From Meghimatium bilineatum (Eukaryota > Mollusca > Gastropoda > Stylommatophora > Philomycidae), in NCBI GenBank assembly GCA_034231615.1, contig CM067316.1:27456093-27520092 (forward strand): a stretch of 64,000 nt of DNA, written 5' to 3'. A model generated the notes under the pieces. That model saw only the letters and a list, made by a program, of their open reading frames with translations. It was not told the origin of the DNA and did no database searches. Below, one piece after another: positions 44,150-56,568 of the stretch. Position numbers and translations under genes: made by a program. Position 1 is the stretch's first letter, and every line of letters starts with the position of its first letter.

Positions 44150-45315
44150 GATTGTGTGGCTAACATCGCTAGGAACATTTGCAGCTAACATCGCTAGGAA
44201 CATTTGCAGCTAACATCGCTAAGAACATTTGCAGCTAACATCGCTAAGAACATTTGCAGCTAACATCGCTAAGAACATTTGCAGCTAACATCGCTAGGAA
44301 CATTTGCAGCTAACATCGCTAGGAACATTTGCAGCTAACATCGCTAGGAACATTTGCAGCTAACATCGCTAAGAACATTTGCAGCTAACATCGCTAAGAA
44401 CATTTGCATCTAACATCGCTAAGAACATTTGCAGCTAACATCGCTAAGAACATTTGCAGCTAACATCGCTAAGAACATTTGCAGCTAACATCGCTAGGAA
44501 CATTTGCAGCTAACATCGCTAGGAACATTTGAAGCTAACATCGCTAAGAACATTTGCAGCTAACATCGCTAAGAACATTTGCAGCTAACATCGCTAAGAA
44601 CATTTGCAGCTAACATCGCTAAGAACATTTGCAGCTAACATCGCTAAGAACATTTGAAGCTAACATCACTAAGAACATTTGAAGCTAACATAGCTAAGAA
44701 CATTTGAAGCTAACATAGCTAAGAACATTTGAAGCTAACATCGCTAAGAACATTTGCAGCTAACATCGCTAAGAACATTTGAAGCTAACAGCACTAGAAA
44801 CATTTGCAGCTAACATCGCTAAGAACATTTGCAGCTAACATCGCTAAGAACCATTTGCAGCTAACAGCACTAGAAACATTTGCAGCTAACAACACTAGAA
44901 ACATTTGCAGCTAACAGCATTAGGAACATTTGCAGCTAACAGCATTAGGAACATTTGCAGCTAACAGCATTAGGAACATTTGCAGCTAACAGCACTAGGA
45001 ACATTTGAAGCTAAAAGAACTAAGAACATTTACAGCTAACATCGCTAAGAACATTTGCAGCTAACAGCACTAGAAACATTTGCAGCTAACATCACTAGAA
45101 ACATTTGCAGCTAACAGCACTATGAACATTTGCAGCTAACAGCATTAGGAACATTTGCAGCTAACAGCACTAGAAACATTTGCAGCTAACAGCACTAGGA
45201 ACATTTGCAGCTAACAGCACTAGGAACATTTGCAGCTAACAGCATTAGGAACATTTGCAGCTAACATCACTAGGAACATTTGAAGCTAACAGAACTAAGA
45301 ACATTTACAGCTAAC
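44150..45315. repeat. 25-bp minisatellite, about 46 copies
   Basis: Units CAGCTAACATCGCTAAGAAC plus ATTTG. The left half is dominated by ATCGCTAAGAAC units, the right half by AGCACTAGAAAC and AGCATTAGGAAC variants. Begins about 300 bp upstream of the eya exon A acceptor. Confidence 0.97.
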
Positions 45316-45467
45316 ATCACACGCAATGCGGCCTTCGTTAAACAAGTATAAGTGCAACGTCATCGCATAAGATGAATCCGACTTCTCCCATGATTTGTAT
45401 TGGTCATTTAATTATACTTAAACCCTGTGTTACATATCATGAAGGGGGTGGGGCAAAATATTGCCAA

Positions 45468-45752
45468 ACGGATTATCTTCCATGTATATCATAAGAAGCG
45501 ACTAAAGGGGCTATAGGGTGAAGTTGGCTGCATCGTTCCATACATGACCAAAGTGACAGAGAAGTCATGCTGAAGTCGTATGTGTGATAGGACAATAGAC
45601 GTAGATATCACAGCAAAGCTATAGACTATGTCACAACGCATTCCGTTCTCCGTTATATTACTCTGTCAGAGTGTAGAGAACAAACTCTCTTCAACTCTTT
45701 AAGAGTGTGGAGAAGAAACGCTCTACTACTCTGTAAGAGTGTGGAGAACAAA
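45468..45752 (+). mobile_element. SINE-A copy with tandemly expanded 3' end
   Basis: The body is clear (ATATCATAAGAAGCGACTAA, CACAACGCATTCCGTTCTCC). From 45658 the 3' part is replaced by three units of about 40 bp (CTGTAAGAGTGTGGAGAACA) ending GTAGAAGAT. Confidence 0.85.
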
Positions 45753-45835
45753 CGTAGAAGATTATACTTGGTATCGTCAGCCAATGAAAAGCACGGGGAA
45801 AAGTCGGAATGGCCATTAGTAGTGATGTAAGATAA

Positions 45836-45990
45836 GGTTATCACTCCAGTTTGTATCACGAAGATGATTATCACTCCAGTTTGTATCACAAAGATGATTA
45901 TCACTCCAGTTTGTATCACAAAGATGATTATCACTCCAGTGTGTATCCCAAAGATGATTATCACTCCAGTTTATATCAGGAAGACGATGA
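45836..45990. repeat. 30-bp minisatellite, five copies
   Basis: TATCACTCCAGTTTGTATCA plus CAAAGATGAT. Confidence 0.95.
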
Positions 45991-46027
45991 TATGCAGCCC
46001 ACATCTGAATTTCCCGACTCGAGTCTG

Positions 46028-46186
46028 TAGCCAACGTGCGTAGACTATCACCAACGTGCGTAGACTATCACCAACGTGCGTAGACTATCACCAACGTGCG
46101 TAAACTATCACCAACGTGCGTAGACTATCACCAACGTGCGTAGACTATCACCAACGTGCGTAGACTATCACCAACGTGCGTAGACA
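46028..46186. repeat. 20-bp minisatellite, eight copies
   Basis: CCAACGTGCGTAGACTATCA, nearly perfect. Confidence 0.97.
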
Positions 46187-46480
46187 CATTGTCTCGTGTC
46201 TATCTTCTCAATGTCCTGTTATGATGTATGCACATGTTTGTTAAGTTAATGCACTCTTCCATATATTGTATTCAATATACTACGTGTTTCATACGTATGA
46301 TTTCTGATGAAGACTTCTGACATAAAATAGTGTTCGGTGACTGTATAGATAGTGGTCAACAGCTGTGGTTTGATGGTGCTTACTTGAACTAACACTCTAG
46401 ACTGTGCCGAGGTTGGGTTCATGTGAGCATTTAAATGTTATGCACAAAGTTTATGACTAACTCTTCTCTTTCAAAGCAAA
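46187..46480. other. Unassigned DNA
   Basis: Nothing recognised. Confidence 0.35.
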
Positions 46481-46690
46481 TTTATAAAGCCCCATTTTCT
46501 TCTTCAGTCATCCAGTGGCTCATCGTCGTTTGCCCTTTGATCCAATGATATGTGGTGATACCTGAATGTTGCATATGATGTGAAAATAGTATTTTTATAT
46601 GTCCTTGCAAGATGGTTAATGTTATTATTTGGTTTAGTTTAGTGATTTTCTGAATATCGACGGAACACTCCCAGAATCCCATAAGAGTCC
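46481..46690 (-). repeat. Dispersed repeat, copy 2 (see 14.0 kb)
   Basis: A minus-strand open frame with TTYHWIKGQTTMSHWM parallels the plus-strand copy at 14.1 kb. Confidence 0.5.
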
Positions 46691-47449
46691 GTCTAATTTA
46701 GCAGACGATATGTGCGACGAGTTCCGTAGTCCGTTGATTGTATATTTTCCTTATCCTACACTTTAATATACCTTTTATATTATCTCTTCCCGTAATTACA
46801 AATTCCTAAAAATATTAATATCAGTTTCGCCCCACTAAACATAACCATTCATTAAGATGCACTCTTCTAAAGAGACATACATGGGGGGGGGGGGGGGTGT
46901 CGTGAAATTCATGATGTTCACCAAGTGAATTTGCCATATATTCTGACACATGTGCTCTTGAAGAAACCGTCAGTTTTTTCATTACCTATTCAAGCATGAT
47001 CAAGACAAAATAGTAATTTCCTGAAGGGGTGAATCTCTCATATATTCCATCCACGCATGGTTCAGCCATTCATTCTGAATCTTACACGGACCAAGAATTG
47101 AGAGTTTTGTATACAATAACAACCCTGGCTGCCACTGTTTGAGATGCTCATTTTTGGCAGTTGTAAATGCCTCGATCTCCAATATCATGGTAGAGATTGT
47201 CGTACTCACTCCACAACTTTCGGCAATGTGTACTGATTAATCTTGGTTTATTATGGTATCTTTAAAAACAGTATATTTAATTTCTTCGAATATTGTCATA
47301 TTAATATAACACACAATAATATTATAGGAGAAAGGCAGCAGTTATGCCTCTAAATACGTGGCACTATAGGACTGGACACCGACTAAATCAAGTGTATGTA
47401 GCAAGCATGTTCTGTCAATGAACTTATTCATTCAGACAAATCTGGTGTA
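46691..47449. other. Unassigned DNA with a G homopolymer
   Basis: A run of about 14 G at 46884-46898; otherwise nothing recognised. Confidence 0.4.
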
Positions 47450-49080
47450 CCATCTACCTTTCAATTAAAAAAATCAACAGCTTTGTAAAGATGCTGAACA
47501 AAGTACCGCACAAATTACTAGTATTCATGAACAGAAAGTTAAAAATGTTTGGTTGTCTTTAGATGTTATTAAAGATTTTTCAGACCTATAGTCACAGATA
47601 TTAGATACGGCCTAAATTGAAAGAATAGTTAGGAAACAATTGAGCTATACTGCTTTTGATGGAACATAAGCTTGCTTAGTGTTGTATATAATTGATGCAA
47701 AACTAGACTTTGCACCTTCCATCGTAGTGAGTGTACAAGTAAACCTGATATGACTCCTCAGAATGAAAAAAATAATTGAAGATTAACATCTTAACATGAT
47801 TATAAATAAGGAACTAGAGAGATGGTCACAGCTTGAGAGTATTTTAATTTACTAAATTGATTATGAGTGTTTTCACAATAAATACGGGAATACCTTCAAG
47901 GTTTCTTTGAAAAAGCTAAAAGTAATTTACAAAGTTCTGACAAAGAACTAATGTTTCATAATTAGATGCGGAAGTAACTGAGACGCAAAGCAGATTTTTT
48001 GAAGACAATTGAATTTGTTAATCACTGCAAAATCCAGAAGGCGCTATAGCAGTAACAGACTTTGTTTTGCTGTTTATTACATCTCCATCTTGCTACAGAT
48101 TTATTAGAAAATCACAAATGTTATGTCTACTCCACAGAAGCGTATTACGAAATTTAACTTCTCAAATATCAACGTCTGTTAATAATGGTAGTGTATCTCA
48201 GCACCTGAAATTGAAGCAAAGCCACCTGACTGGACTAGAAAAGCTTGTAGCTGTTCAAATGGATGAGATTCACGTTAAATCCTCAATAACCTACTCAGGG
48301 GACAAACTAATGGGCACTGCAGATAATTCAAAAGAAGCTGTAATCAATGTAGCCACATGTAGATATAGGAAGATGAGCCCATAAGATGTTTACCACAACC
48401 AAGTTCAAGAATTAACAAGACAAAACGTTAATCTCTGTAATAGCAACACCGGCTATGCTGTAAATCTTCGAACTCTTGTCGACCACCATGCCAAAAGCCG
48501 CGCACATCAACATTTTTATACGACATTGCTATCACGACTTATAAACATCTTCAGTTTGTGTTACATTTTACTAATTTATTTGAAATAATGGAATCTAGGT
48601 CTCCTCGGCGTTTGGTAGCTAGTCATGCTTTGGAAATGTTTCAAAATACGCTAAGCAATAATTCCGACATTAGCTTTGATGACAGACAGTGATGACTACC
48701 AGCAGTACCAAGTCTAGTACTGTTAATGAATCGAAATCTCAACATTGGATATGGAATTAGGTGGACCCATCACCAGACACAAAAGCTATAAATATTTCAA
48801 ATTTGATCCAACATGCACATCAGGATTGAAGGCACCTTTAGATGAGACATCTTCAGCATTAGATGTTCTCAGTCAGCTATAAACAGCAGATATCATTGAT
48901 AATTTAGATAATAACAGCAATGCTGCAAGTGCTATGCATTTGATCAAGTATGTTGATAAGGACAGCAACTGTATGTATTACAGCACACCAGCAATAATCC
49001 GCGTTAAATACATATGCAATACATGTAGCGACCAGACTTAACTACATCCAAAAACATGCTTTTTGGAATATCACATACGG
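47450..49080 (+). pseudogene. P-element/THAP9-like transposase pseudogene
   Basis: Across several stops and frameshifts the plus strand reads FVLLFITSPSCYRFIRKSQM, LLHRSVLRNLTS, KLVAVQMDEIHVKSSITYSG, DKLMGTADN, RYRKMSP, LVDHHAKSRAHQHFYTTLL and KYFKFDPTCTSGLK-like segments. The order (SP..YRF.RK, LPHP..LR.L, then ....MDEI.V...+.Y.GG...G, then VD.HA.NR.F) is that of P-type transposases and THAP9. The Asp of MDEI corresponds to a likely catalytic residue. A THAP zinc finger at the N-terminus was not recognised. The frame at 48067-48384 (TTG start) is the best preserved part. It is non-functional. Confidence 0.72.
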
Positions 49081-49109
49081 ATGTAAATATTCAGACATTT
49101 ATATAAAAA

Positions 49110-49170
49110 TAGAATAACTTATATATATATGTGTATATATATATATATACACCATATATATATATATATG
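49110..49170. repeat. (AT)n microsatellite
   Basis: Interrupted AT/GT runs. Confidence 0.9.
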
Positions 49171-49318
49171 TAACAAGCTCTGCACTTGGTGTGACAGAAA
49201 CAACTTGTTGCCGAAAACATATAGTTGACTGTCTGTTCTGGACAGACTAGTGTGACAGAAAGAAGATCTGCAGCGTCACAATAATTTGCGACGGAAGAAA
49301 ATGCCTTTTAGGACTTAC

Positions 49319-49425
49319 TGGAATACCGGTGCTGTGACCAGGTCTAAATCTGTGTAATACTGTTCGACATCTGGAATACTGGTGCTGTGACCAGGTCTAA
49401 ATCTGTGTAATACTGCTCGACATCA
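49319..49425. repeat. 53-bp tandem duplication
   Basis: TGGAATACCGGTGCTGTGAC plus CAGGTCTAAATCTGTGTAAT, twice. Confidence 0.93.
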
Positions 49426-50300
49426 ATCAGTTAACCAAAGCACCCCTTCACAAGAATATGAGGTTTATTTACACAAGTTGATATACATCAATTAATAGCA
49501 TCATACTCATAAGAGAGGCAAATAAACACTAGTCACAAGTCCCAATCTAGTCTTATTCGAGTCCGTCCTCAACTCTGTAGACCAATCCTAAATTGTCTGC
49601 AACTGGGCAATAATATAATAATCGCTGATTACAAATTACGCTAGCACATCCAGGAATTGTTTCACTCGGGTTATAAGCTAACTCTTAGAGATTATACAAC
49701 GACTGACTATCTGGCTCTGACTCTTCGTCTCTCCTGGGAGACCGAATACTGACTGTCTCAGCTGCGAGACTAAACTAGGACGTGTCTCTCCTGGGAGACA
49801 AGCACTGACTGTCCGAGACAAGCCTGATAGAGACTGGCCGTGCGGAACCTGACTCCGGGGACTACTCTCCCTCCAAGCTAAGTCTTTCTAACTTATCTCT
49901 CTCATCCTAGAAGACTTCCGCCAATCAGAACTTTTGGTTTTCTGTCTCCGCCTATCCTCTTCCGTTTCCCATGGAGGAAAACCTCTAACCAATGAGGACT
50001 TGATCCCTCTGGTCATACAACAACACACGTTGTCCATTCTCTGAGTGGAGAATACGCCCCCATTTCTGTCGTATACAAACTCCGCCTTCCTACCCATTAC
50101 TTGCGCCTCTATGCTAAACATATTTCGTTCCCACGGTAAAACAGAGTGTCAACAAATCATTTCATCACTTCATTCCGTCTGACCACTCGGTACTGCGTAA
50201 TCGACATGTCAATAACACATGCGGGCCTGGATGTATTCATCGGTGGCGACCAATACTCTTTTGACTGCTTCGTCAATGTAGACTTGTGATACTAATATTT
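49426..50300. other. Unassigned DNA, less repetitive and higher in GC
   Basis: 49690-50100 has several copies of CTCTCCTGGGAGAC-like palindromic sequence and CCAATCAG/CCAATGAGG motifs (CCAAT-box-like). No coding sequence identified; a mobile-element end or a regulatory stretch are both possible. Confidence 0.35.
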
Positions 50301-52329
50301 GCCTTACCTAAAGTGTACTAGCTTGTGTCAGATCTTTATGTGCAAACAATACTTCTTTGCTTGTAGCAATATCGTCTGGTGTTATTACAAACAATCCGTC
50401 TGCCACGCTAGTATTAGTACAACAAACCGCTGCCATCCAGTATTAGTACAAAAAGAAACCGTCTGCCACCCCCGATACTATTATACACACACACACATAT
50501 ATACATATATATATCCAAGGATATGTATATAAGTCCTGGATATTAACATGTAAATGTGTAGATAAAATGAAATTTTATGAAAATTGCATATTTTGTATTC
50601 AATTTATTTTGCTGATGTCAAGACATGGTGACATTTATACAAAATTATGTTTATATCAATACTTATGTGTATTTCAAAATGGTGTAGGAAGTACGTGGAT
50701 GTGTATTATTTCAAAATAAATGGATTATGAGTCAGCTTTCTGGGATACACGCATTTTATTTCAGTTTTAATTATTTTTCTCTTTTTTTTCGAAATTAAAT
50801 TTTCCACAACTTACGCAATATTGTATGTACCGTAAACTACCTCAGCTGATTTTATTACATATCCATTTCTGAACATTTTTATGTCAGAATTGTTCATGTG
50901 GACAGAATAGTGAGGGAGAAAATGGAATGGTCTTCTTACACGAGGAATAGATTGCCGGCTGAGATGCGCCTCTTCGGAGGAAAGATGAATATTGGATAAT
51001 CCAAGTAAAAGATCACCTTGCCTCATAGTACAAGGCTCCATCATTAATAATTATACTACGCCGAAAGCTGAAACCTCCTGGGTACGAAAAAAAAAGCTCA
51101 GAAAATCCACCCCCGAAAACATACCATGTGCAAAGGTCTTCTATAGTCAACGGTCACGAGTATATTTTATTATATTTTGTTTTCCTTTCGAGCCACGTAT
51201 CAGACGGCGAATAGACGACCAGGCAATTATGCAATTAATGGTGGCACACGGTATATAAGACATGGCTGTCTTCTTGAATTGCTTTAAACTGTGCCGTCTA
51301 CAATGGCAAAATAAAAAAAAATAAACGAATGGCTACTTTAGTTGGGTGTCTTTCAACACGTTTCCAGTCGCAGCGGAACAATGCATTCATTTCTTTGAAT
51401 TCGGAGATCTAGGAAAGATTGACACGATGGACCAGTTTATTTTGACAAAACGACATGTGGCGCCATGGCTGGTAGCATAAATGTGTTAAGGACATGACTG
51501 TCCTACTGTGATGTCTAAAATCTCGGCAAAGAAGAGGTAAAGAGGACCTGGTGTTGAAACAGCGGGGATCATAATGTGGTGAACCGGAACTGATGTAGTG
51601 GAAACAATGAAGCTGCGGAGAGTGAAGATTCTATGCTAGATATAATAGATGTTCACGGCTATCAACTGCTGGATGATGGATGCGAATTAAGAATGAAGCG
51701 ACTGCTAGCGTGAAAGTTACGGCATGAGAGCGACAACCGTAATGGCAGACGTAGCTTTCGTCTTGCACATAATCTCAAGTGTGACGGTGATAACACTTGT
51801 TATCTTTCTATCATTGGCTTCAAATACCGATCTAGTTTCACAAACACCTTGAAGCAATGAATAGTCGAGAAAAAACACCACATCTCTGAAAAATGTATAC
51901 ATATATTGAAATGAAAAATGTCTGGTTCATAGTAGATTTAAATCTATTTAAGCACTGCCTTATAGTAGATGTTCATTAATGAAACACTGGCTCATAGTAT
52001 TTGTTCATTAACAAAGCAATGATTCATAGTAGATGTTTAGTAATAGCTGTGGCTTGGAGAGCGGAATCTGATTATTAATTTGATGTTTGCTAATTGATAT
52101 TTAACAATTATACTGTCCAACATTGAAATCGTTACTGGCTTAAAAAGGACCTAATCTGTAGTATCTTGGTGTCCTAAAAACGAATATAATCATACAATTT
52201 TTATTATCTCTCTTTTTTGAAGATATTCCATGTAGTTTAATTTCTATGTTTCAATGTGTACATTTAGCCAGATGACTGCAACAAAATCATTAATTCATTG
52301 CTATAATTTTCTGATGCAATGCAATACTA
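50301..52329. other. Unassigned DNA with one degenerate repeat
   Basis: 51928-52045 has three diverged copies of CTTATAGTAGATGTTCATTA. The minus-strand frame at 51044-50811 (SIPRVRRPFHFLPHYSVHMN) is not recognised. Confidence 0.4.
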
Positions 52330-52808
52330 CTGCAAGTCGGCTGCTGAAATATGGACCAGACTTCGCCAGCTTTCTGGTACCTGCATGAAAAATTCCCTCG
52401 ACTCAGTGAAGCAAAGATAAAGTTTGTGTGGGTTCTCAGATTAGAGAGCTCTTAAAATCGGCTCAACAACTTGCTGCAGGGTGATATGAAACAAACATGG
52501 AATGCTTTTCGCCTAGTGACCACCAACTTTCTCGGTAATGTTAGGGCATAAAGTACAAGGAGTTAGTAGAAGATATGCTGATCAGATACGGGGCTGCAAT
52601 ATGTCTCTAATGATCCACTTCCTTCATTCCTATCTGGATTTTTTTCTTCAGAACTATGGCATTGTTAGTGATTAATGTTTTCATCAAGTTATTGCAACAA
52701 TGGAACAAAGATAACAGGGTAAACGGTCAACTGCATACTAGCTGACAATTGCTGGACACTCTCCAGAGATGCTTCCAAACAGTTGTACAAGAGACAGGCG
52801 AAGATTCT
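52330..52808 (+). pseudogene. C-terminal remnant of a transposon-associated ORF
   Basis: Translation over frameshifts gives QTWNAFRLVTTNFLGNVRA, GCNMSLMIHFLHSYLDFF, QNYGIVSD and FHQVIATMEQR, then a decayed Y.WTL....EQLYKR end. This matches a protein type repeated many times in arthropod and mollusc genomes (wording like NFLGN.KA.NY.ELVE, CNMSLK.HFLHSHLDFFP, E.GERFHQDI). I know it only as a mobile-element-associated ORF and do not assign a superfamily. Confidence 0.8.
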
Positions 52809-53067
52809 TGATTAGAAAACTGGCCTCACAGCACGTGGGGCATTCTCATTAGTGCTCCGCCCCTTTGTTCCAGCAGACATTCGACTCGATGGTGTTTCGA
52901 GTCCAATGCCGCCGAAACAGACGTCGACATCAGGGCACAACTCTGGCCATTGCGACAGTTTTCTGTGTTGTTCCGCCCACCCACGCCGTGCCCGCAACTA
53001 GTTCAAGCACAACGTTGGCCTGTCGGAACAGCATGGTAACTGTTATCGAAGGTAACGACTACGGGAA
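52809..53067 (-). mobile_element. RPT-280 dispersed repeat, copy 2
   Basis: Inverse of the repeat at 21316-21580. It starts exactly where the ORF remnant at 52330-52808 ends, so it may be the 3' untranslated part of that element. Confidence 0.85.
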
Positions 53068-53707
53068 GGCAAAGATTTCTAAGAAGTAGTCTATGCCTTG
53101 ATTTTTTTACAGGTATTAAATTGCATTATTACTATTGGCGTGCATTTCGTAATGTAAACTTTCATTTGTGCATATTACAACAAAAACTAGAGTCAATTTT
53201 GAAATTTGACTGTCATATTCGTGCTCAGCGCTTCAAAATTGATCAGAAATGACATCATTTCGCTAACATAACTTTTGTAAAAATCTGTTGACCAGTGTTT
53301 AAATTTAACTATTATTTTTTTCAGGGTTAGGTTTAGGGGAGGTTTTGTTTTACATAACTAACACTAACGAAATGTATATATTGCCAATTAATAAAAGATA
53401 AAACATAAACTGACAATCATATCCAAGGGAAATAATTACATGGGGGGGGAATTCCAAACAAGAACCGTTCTATCATTACCTCGAAGTCCAGCACGATCAC
53501 AACAGACTCGTAATCCCCCTGCAAACGCCAAACCCAAATATATCACAACTTCTGAACCTTAGGGATCAGTGATACAATAACTTTTTTAGTGTCACTGTTT
53601 CAGAGATCCACTTTTAGGTAGTTGTAAATGCCCCGATAAGCAATCTCATTGATGAGATTGCCGTACACTCCACAGTAGACGTTAATATATTCATAAAATA
53701 ATTGTAC
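53068..53707. other. AT-rich unassigned DNA
   Basis: Nothing recognised. Confidence 0.35.
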
Positions 53708-53998
53708 ATCATCGATGTTCTTCTTCTGCGTTCGCTCTATCTCAAACTCCTGCAGATTAGCAGGATGTAGTCCGGAGAACGGAATGCGCTGTGTCATGAT
53801 TTACAGCACTGCTGCGATATCTGCACCTTTCGGCATGACGCATCCGACTTCAGTACGGCTTTGGATCCTTGACCATATATGGAATATGACAGCTAACTCA
53901 TCTCAACCACCTTAGTCGTCTCTTACAGCATGCGTGGAAGTTAAACAGTGTTGCTATTCTTTGCTTCCCTCTCAAACCCGTGAAACACACGGGCGATC
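53708..53998 (-). mobile_element. SINE-A copy, full length
   Basis: Reverse orientation, TTCTTCTTCTGCGTTCGC to GAAACACACGGGCGA, all blocks present. Confidence 0.93.
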
Positions 53999-54383
53999 AT
54001 GGATGTTAACCATAAGAAAGTTTACCATCACGAGAAAACAAAGTGGAACCGGGAGCAAATGGGAACATACCTAGTAAAGTTTGTCATCATGAGTGGTACC
54101 ATACAGGGAACAAATGGGAAAATATCTAATAAAGTTTACCAGCAGGGCATACCACCACACCTGCGTTGTGGGTTATTTATTATACACCGTTATCGATCGT
54201 TAAATAAGACCTAACAGAAGAATCGGATTTTTTACGTTAACATTTCGATTATTGTCGTGTTTTTCTTTGGTCACTATTAATATACACTGTGTCGCCCGGG
54301 TATCACCTGCAAACGCCAACCGACGTAATACTAACAAAAAAACAAGATATAATAAGACTGATTCTGCTGTTTTGATTCTGCAT
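53999..54383. other. Unassigned DNA with a short duplication
   Basis: Two diverged copies of GTGGAACCGGGAGCAAATGG / TAGTAAAGTTT at 54000-54150. Confidence 0.45.
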
Positions 54384-54640
54384 GGTGTCACAACCGCATG
54401 GTGTCCAGCAATAAGACAACTGCATGGTGTCCAGCAATAGGACACAACTGCATGGTGTTCAGCAATAAGACACAACTGCATGGTGTCCAGCAATAAGACA
54501 CAACTGCATGGTGTCCAGCTATAAGACACAACTGCATGGTGTCCAGCTATAAGACACAACTGCATGGTGTCCAGCTATAAGACACAACTGCATGGTGTTC
54601 AGCTATAAGACACAACTGCATGGTGTCCAGCAATACATGA
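54384..54640. repeat. 30-bp minisatellite, nine copies
   Basis: CAACTGCATGGTGTCCAGCA plus ATAAGACACA. Confidence 0.96.
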
Positions 54641-55374
54641 GCTAAATAAATTGCAAAACAAGGCACCTTGAATCATTACGGAAGGGATGTGGAGGGGTAA
54701 TGAACACCCATAGACATGGAGAAAATAAGGAAGCTTCAATTACTGAGTGAACTCAAAGATACAAATATCCACAAGACATTTTCGATGGTATGCCAAGGCA
54801 TCCATTTAAATACAGATTTCACAACTTAGCAATGGAGGCGGCTGAAAAGAAGCAGCTTTATCTCTCAGACCAAACGGTTCCGTAGAGAAACCTCAAATTT
54901 GCTTGAAGTTGACTTCACCACTACAGTTTGTATCAGAACAAATTCAATGGAAATAATAGTGGGTTCTCTATTCATATGCAGATGGCGTGATAACGATTTT
55001 CAGTGAGAACAAACAGAACAATGTACAAAGTAAGACAGTTACCTCCATTTTGTTGATGACGAATATCCATATGACAGATCAGATTACATACAGATGGGTC
55101 CGTAGAGAATGCAGTGAAAAATGGAAGAGCAGGAATAAACATAGTGCCCAAACAATGTTATGGATACAATTAAAAGTACCAACGGGGAAATTCTGTTATA
55201 ATTACGATGCAGAAATCCAGGTGGCAACAGAAAAACTGCGCCAATATGGTCCACAGCCTGTAATATTTCTGACAGATGTAAGATCAGAAAACGAAGTGTT
55301 CCAGTCCAGAAAACTACCAGACCTGCAAATACTGCTGACCGAACTAAGCAATATAAGTAAAGTAGCCATGCTAA

Positions 55375-55803
55375 TGTCATACATGGTCCTTAACAATAAA
55401 ACATAAATGACAGCTGGTTACAACAGAAATGAGATGTCTAAATTAGATGTCTGAGAAAAGCCATAGGAGTGACCAGAAGACACATAATTAGAAACGAGGT
55501 CATAAGAGAAAGACTGGGGGTCATATCAATTCTACAATACATACAAAACCAACAGATACAAAGGTTTGGTCATCTGGAAAGAATGTCGTGTGATTCATTA
55601 GTTTATAAATCATTTATATGAAGAGAGGAGAAGTAGAAAGAAGAGCCAGTGGTAGACCTAGAGTACGCTGGATCGACAACATCAACGAGACATCACACGA
55701 ACACCAAATAACATTATCTGAAGTTGCCAGAAAAGTGATAACAAGAACATTGTATCTCCCTCGACACCCGTAAAGGGTAAAAGAGGAAGGAAAGATAGAT
55801 ATA
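55375..55803 (+). mobile_element. Nested LINE 3' fragment with 12-bp target-site duplication
   Basis: 429 bp bounded by TAGCCATGCTAA at 55363-55374 and 55804-55815. The insert encodes TTEMRC, RKAIGVTRRHIIRNEVIRER-like, QRFGHLERMSCDSLVYKSF and GRPRVRWIDN segments of a LINE RT C-terminus and ends in a GGAAAGATAGATA tail. Direction is the same as the host LINE. Confidence 0.92.
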
Positions 55804-56197
55804 TAGCCATGCTAAAGAAAACGTATTGTGGAATACCTGAAAATGAGAAAACATATCGTCTGACTAAGAAGGGATATGCTGGTGATCAATCTGATGTACC
55901 AATAATACACCATTAAAAGAAACAGATGATCAAATCAACTAGAAAGCCAACTCCAACACAAGATGACTAGCAAATTATGAACAGACCAGAACTAGTTGTC
56001 ATTTTGCGTCTTAGAACAGTACATAATTGTTTCCTCAGACACATATGTATACAAAGTTCAAGATTGGTAATACAGCAATGTGGACGGGCATCTCAGATAG
56101 CAGGGCATATTCTTTAAGGATGCCGAGAATATGAAATTATGAGGTAAATACACCGACCCAGAGAAACAACATACAGGAAGAAGAAAGCACTCTACAT

Positions 56198-56218
56198 ACC
56201 CCCCCCCCCCCCCCCCCA
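56198..56218. repeat. Poly-C run
   Basis: About 20 C residues in the LINE remnant. Confidence 0.95.
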
Positions 56219-56407
56219 CTGCCGCCGCCTGTTAAAAAAGTTCAAGTTTATAGAAGAGACAAAATATCAAATATCAGCACATTCCAAGTAGACGAAAAAC
56301 TAATCATAATCGATACTGTATTCGAATGATTAGATATGATATCACATGTTGGTAAGATCAATTATTGTATAGATAACACTAAGCTCGAACTAAGACAAGT
56401 TCAATGG

Positions 56408-56568
56408 AGACTAAATCCTGATTTTGTATCACTGTAGACAAGATCAAATATTGATCACATCCTGTTATTGGTATCACTGTAGACAAGATCAAATATAAAT
56501 CAAATCCTGCTATTGTATCACTGTAGACAAGATCAAATATTGATCAAATCCTGCTATGGGGTCACTCT
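56408..56568. repeat. About 53-bp tandem repeat, three to four copies
   Basis: TATCACTGTAGACAAGATCA plus AATATTGATCAAATCCTG. Confidence 0.88.

Larger units (their letters stand above)
54641..56300 (+). pseudogene. Second copy of the RNase H-bearing LINE, decayed and interrupted
   Basis: Parallel to 5.9-7.0 kb: the ATGGTATGCCAAGGCATCC, AGAAGCAGCTTTAT, AATTACGATGCAGAAATCC (NYDAEI), TTTCTGACAGATGTAAG (FLTD), GTGGAATACCTGAAAATGAG (CGIPENE) and ATACAAAGTTCAAGATTGG segments occur in the same order, with many stops. The block 55375-55803 is foreign. Ends with GTAGACGAAAAAC near 56298. Confidence 0.9.

Noticed and set aside
50811-51044. 77-codon minus-strand frame ending at a GTAAGT
   Set aside because: Peptide not recognised and no acceptor was found upstream; kept only as a note in the interval entry.
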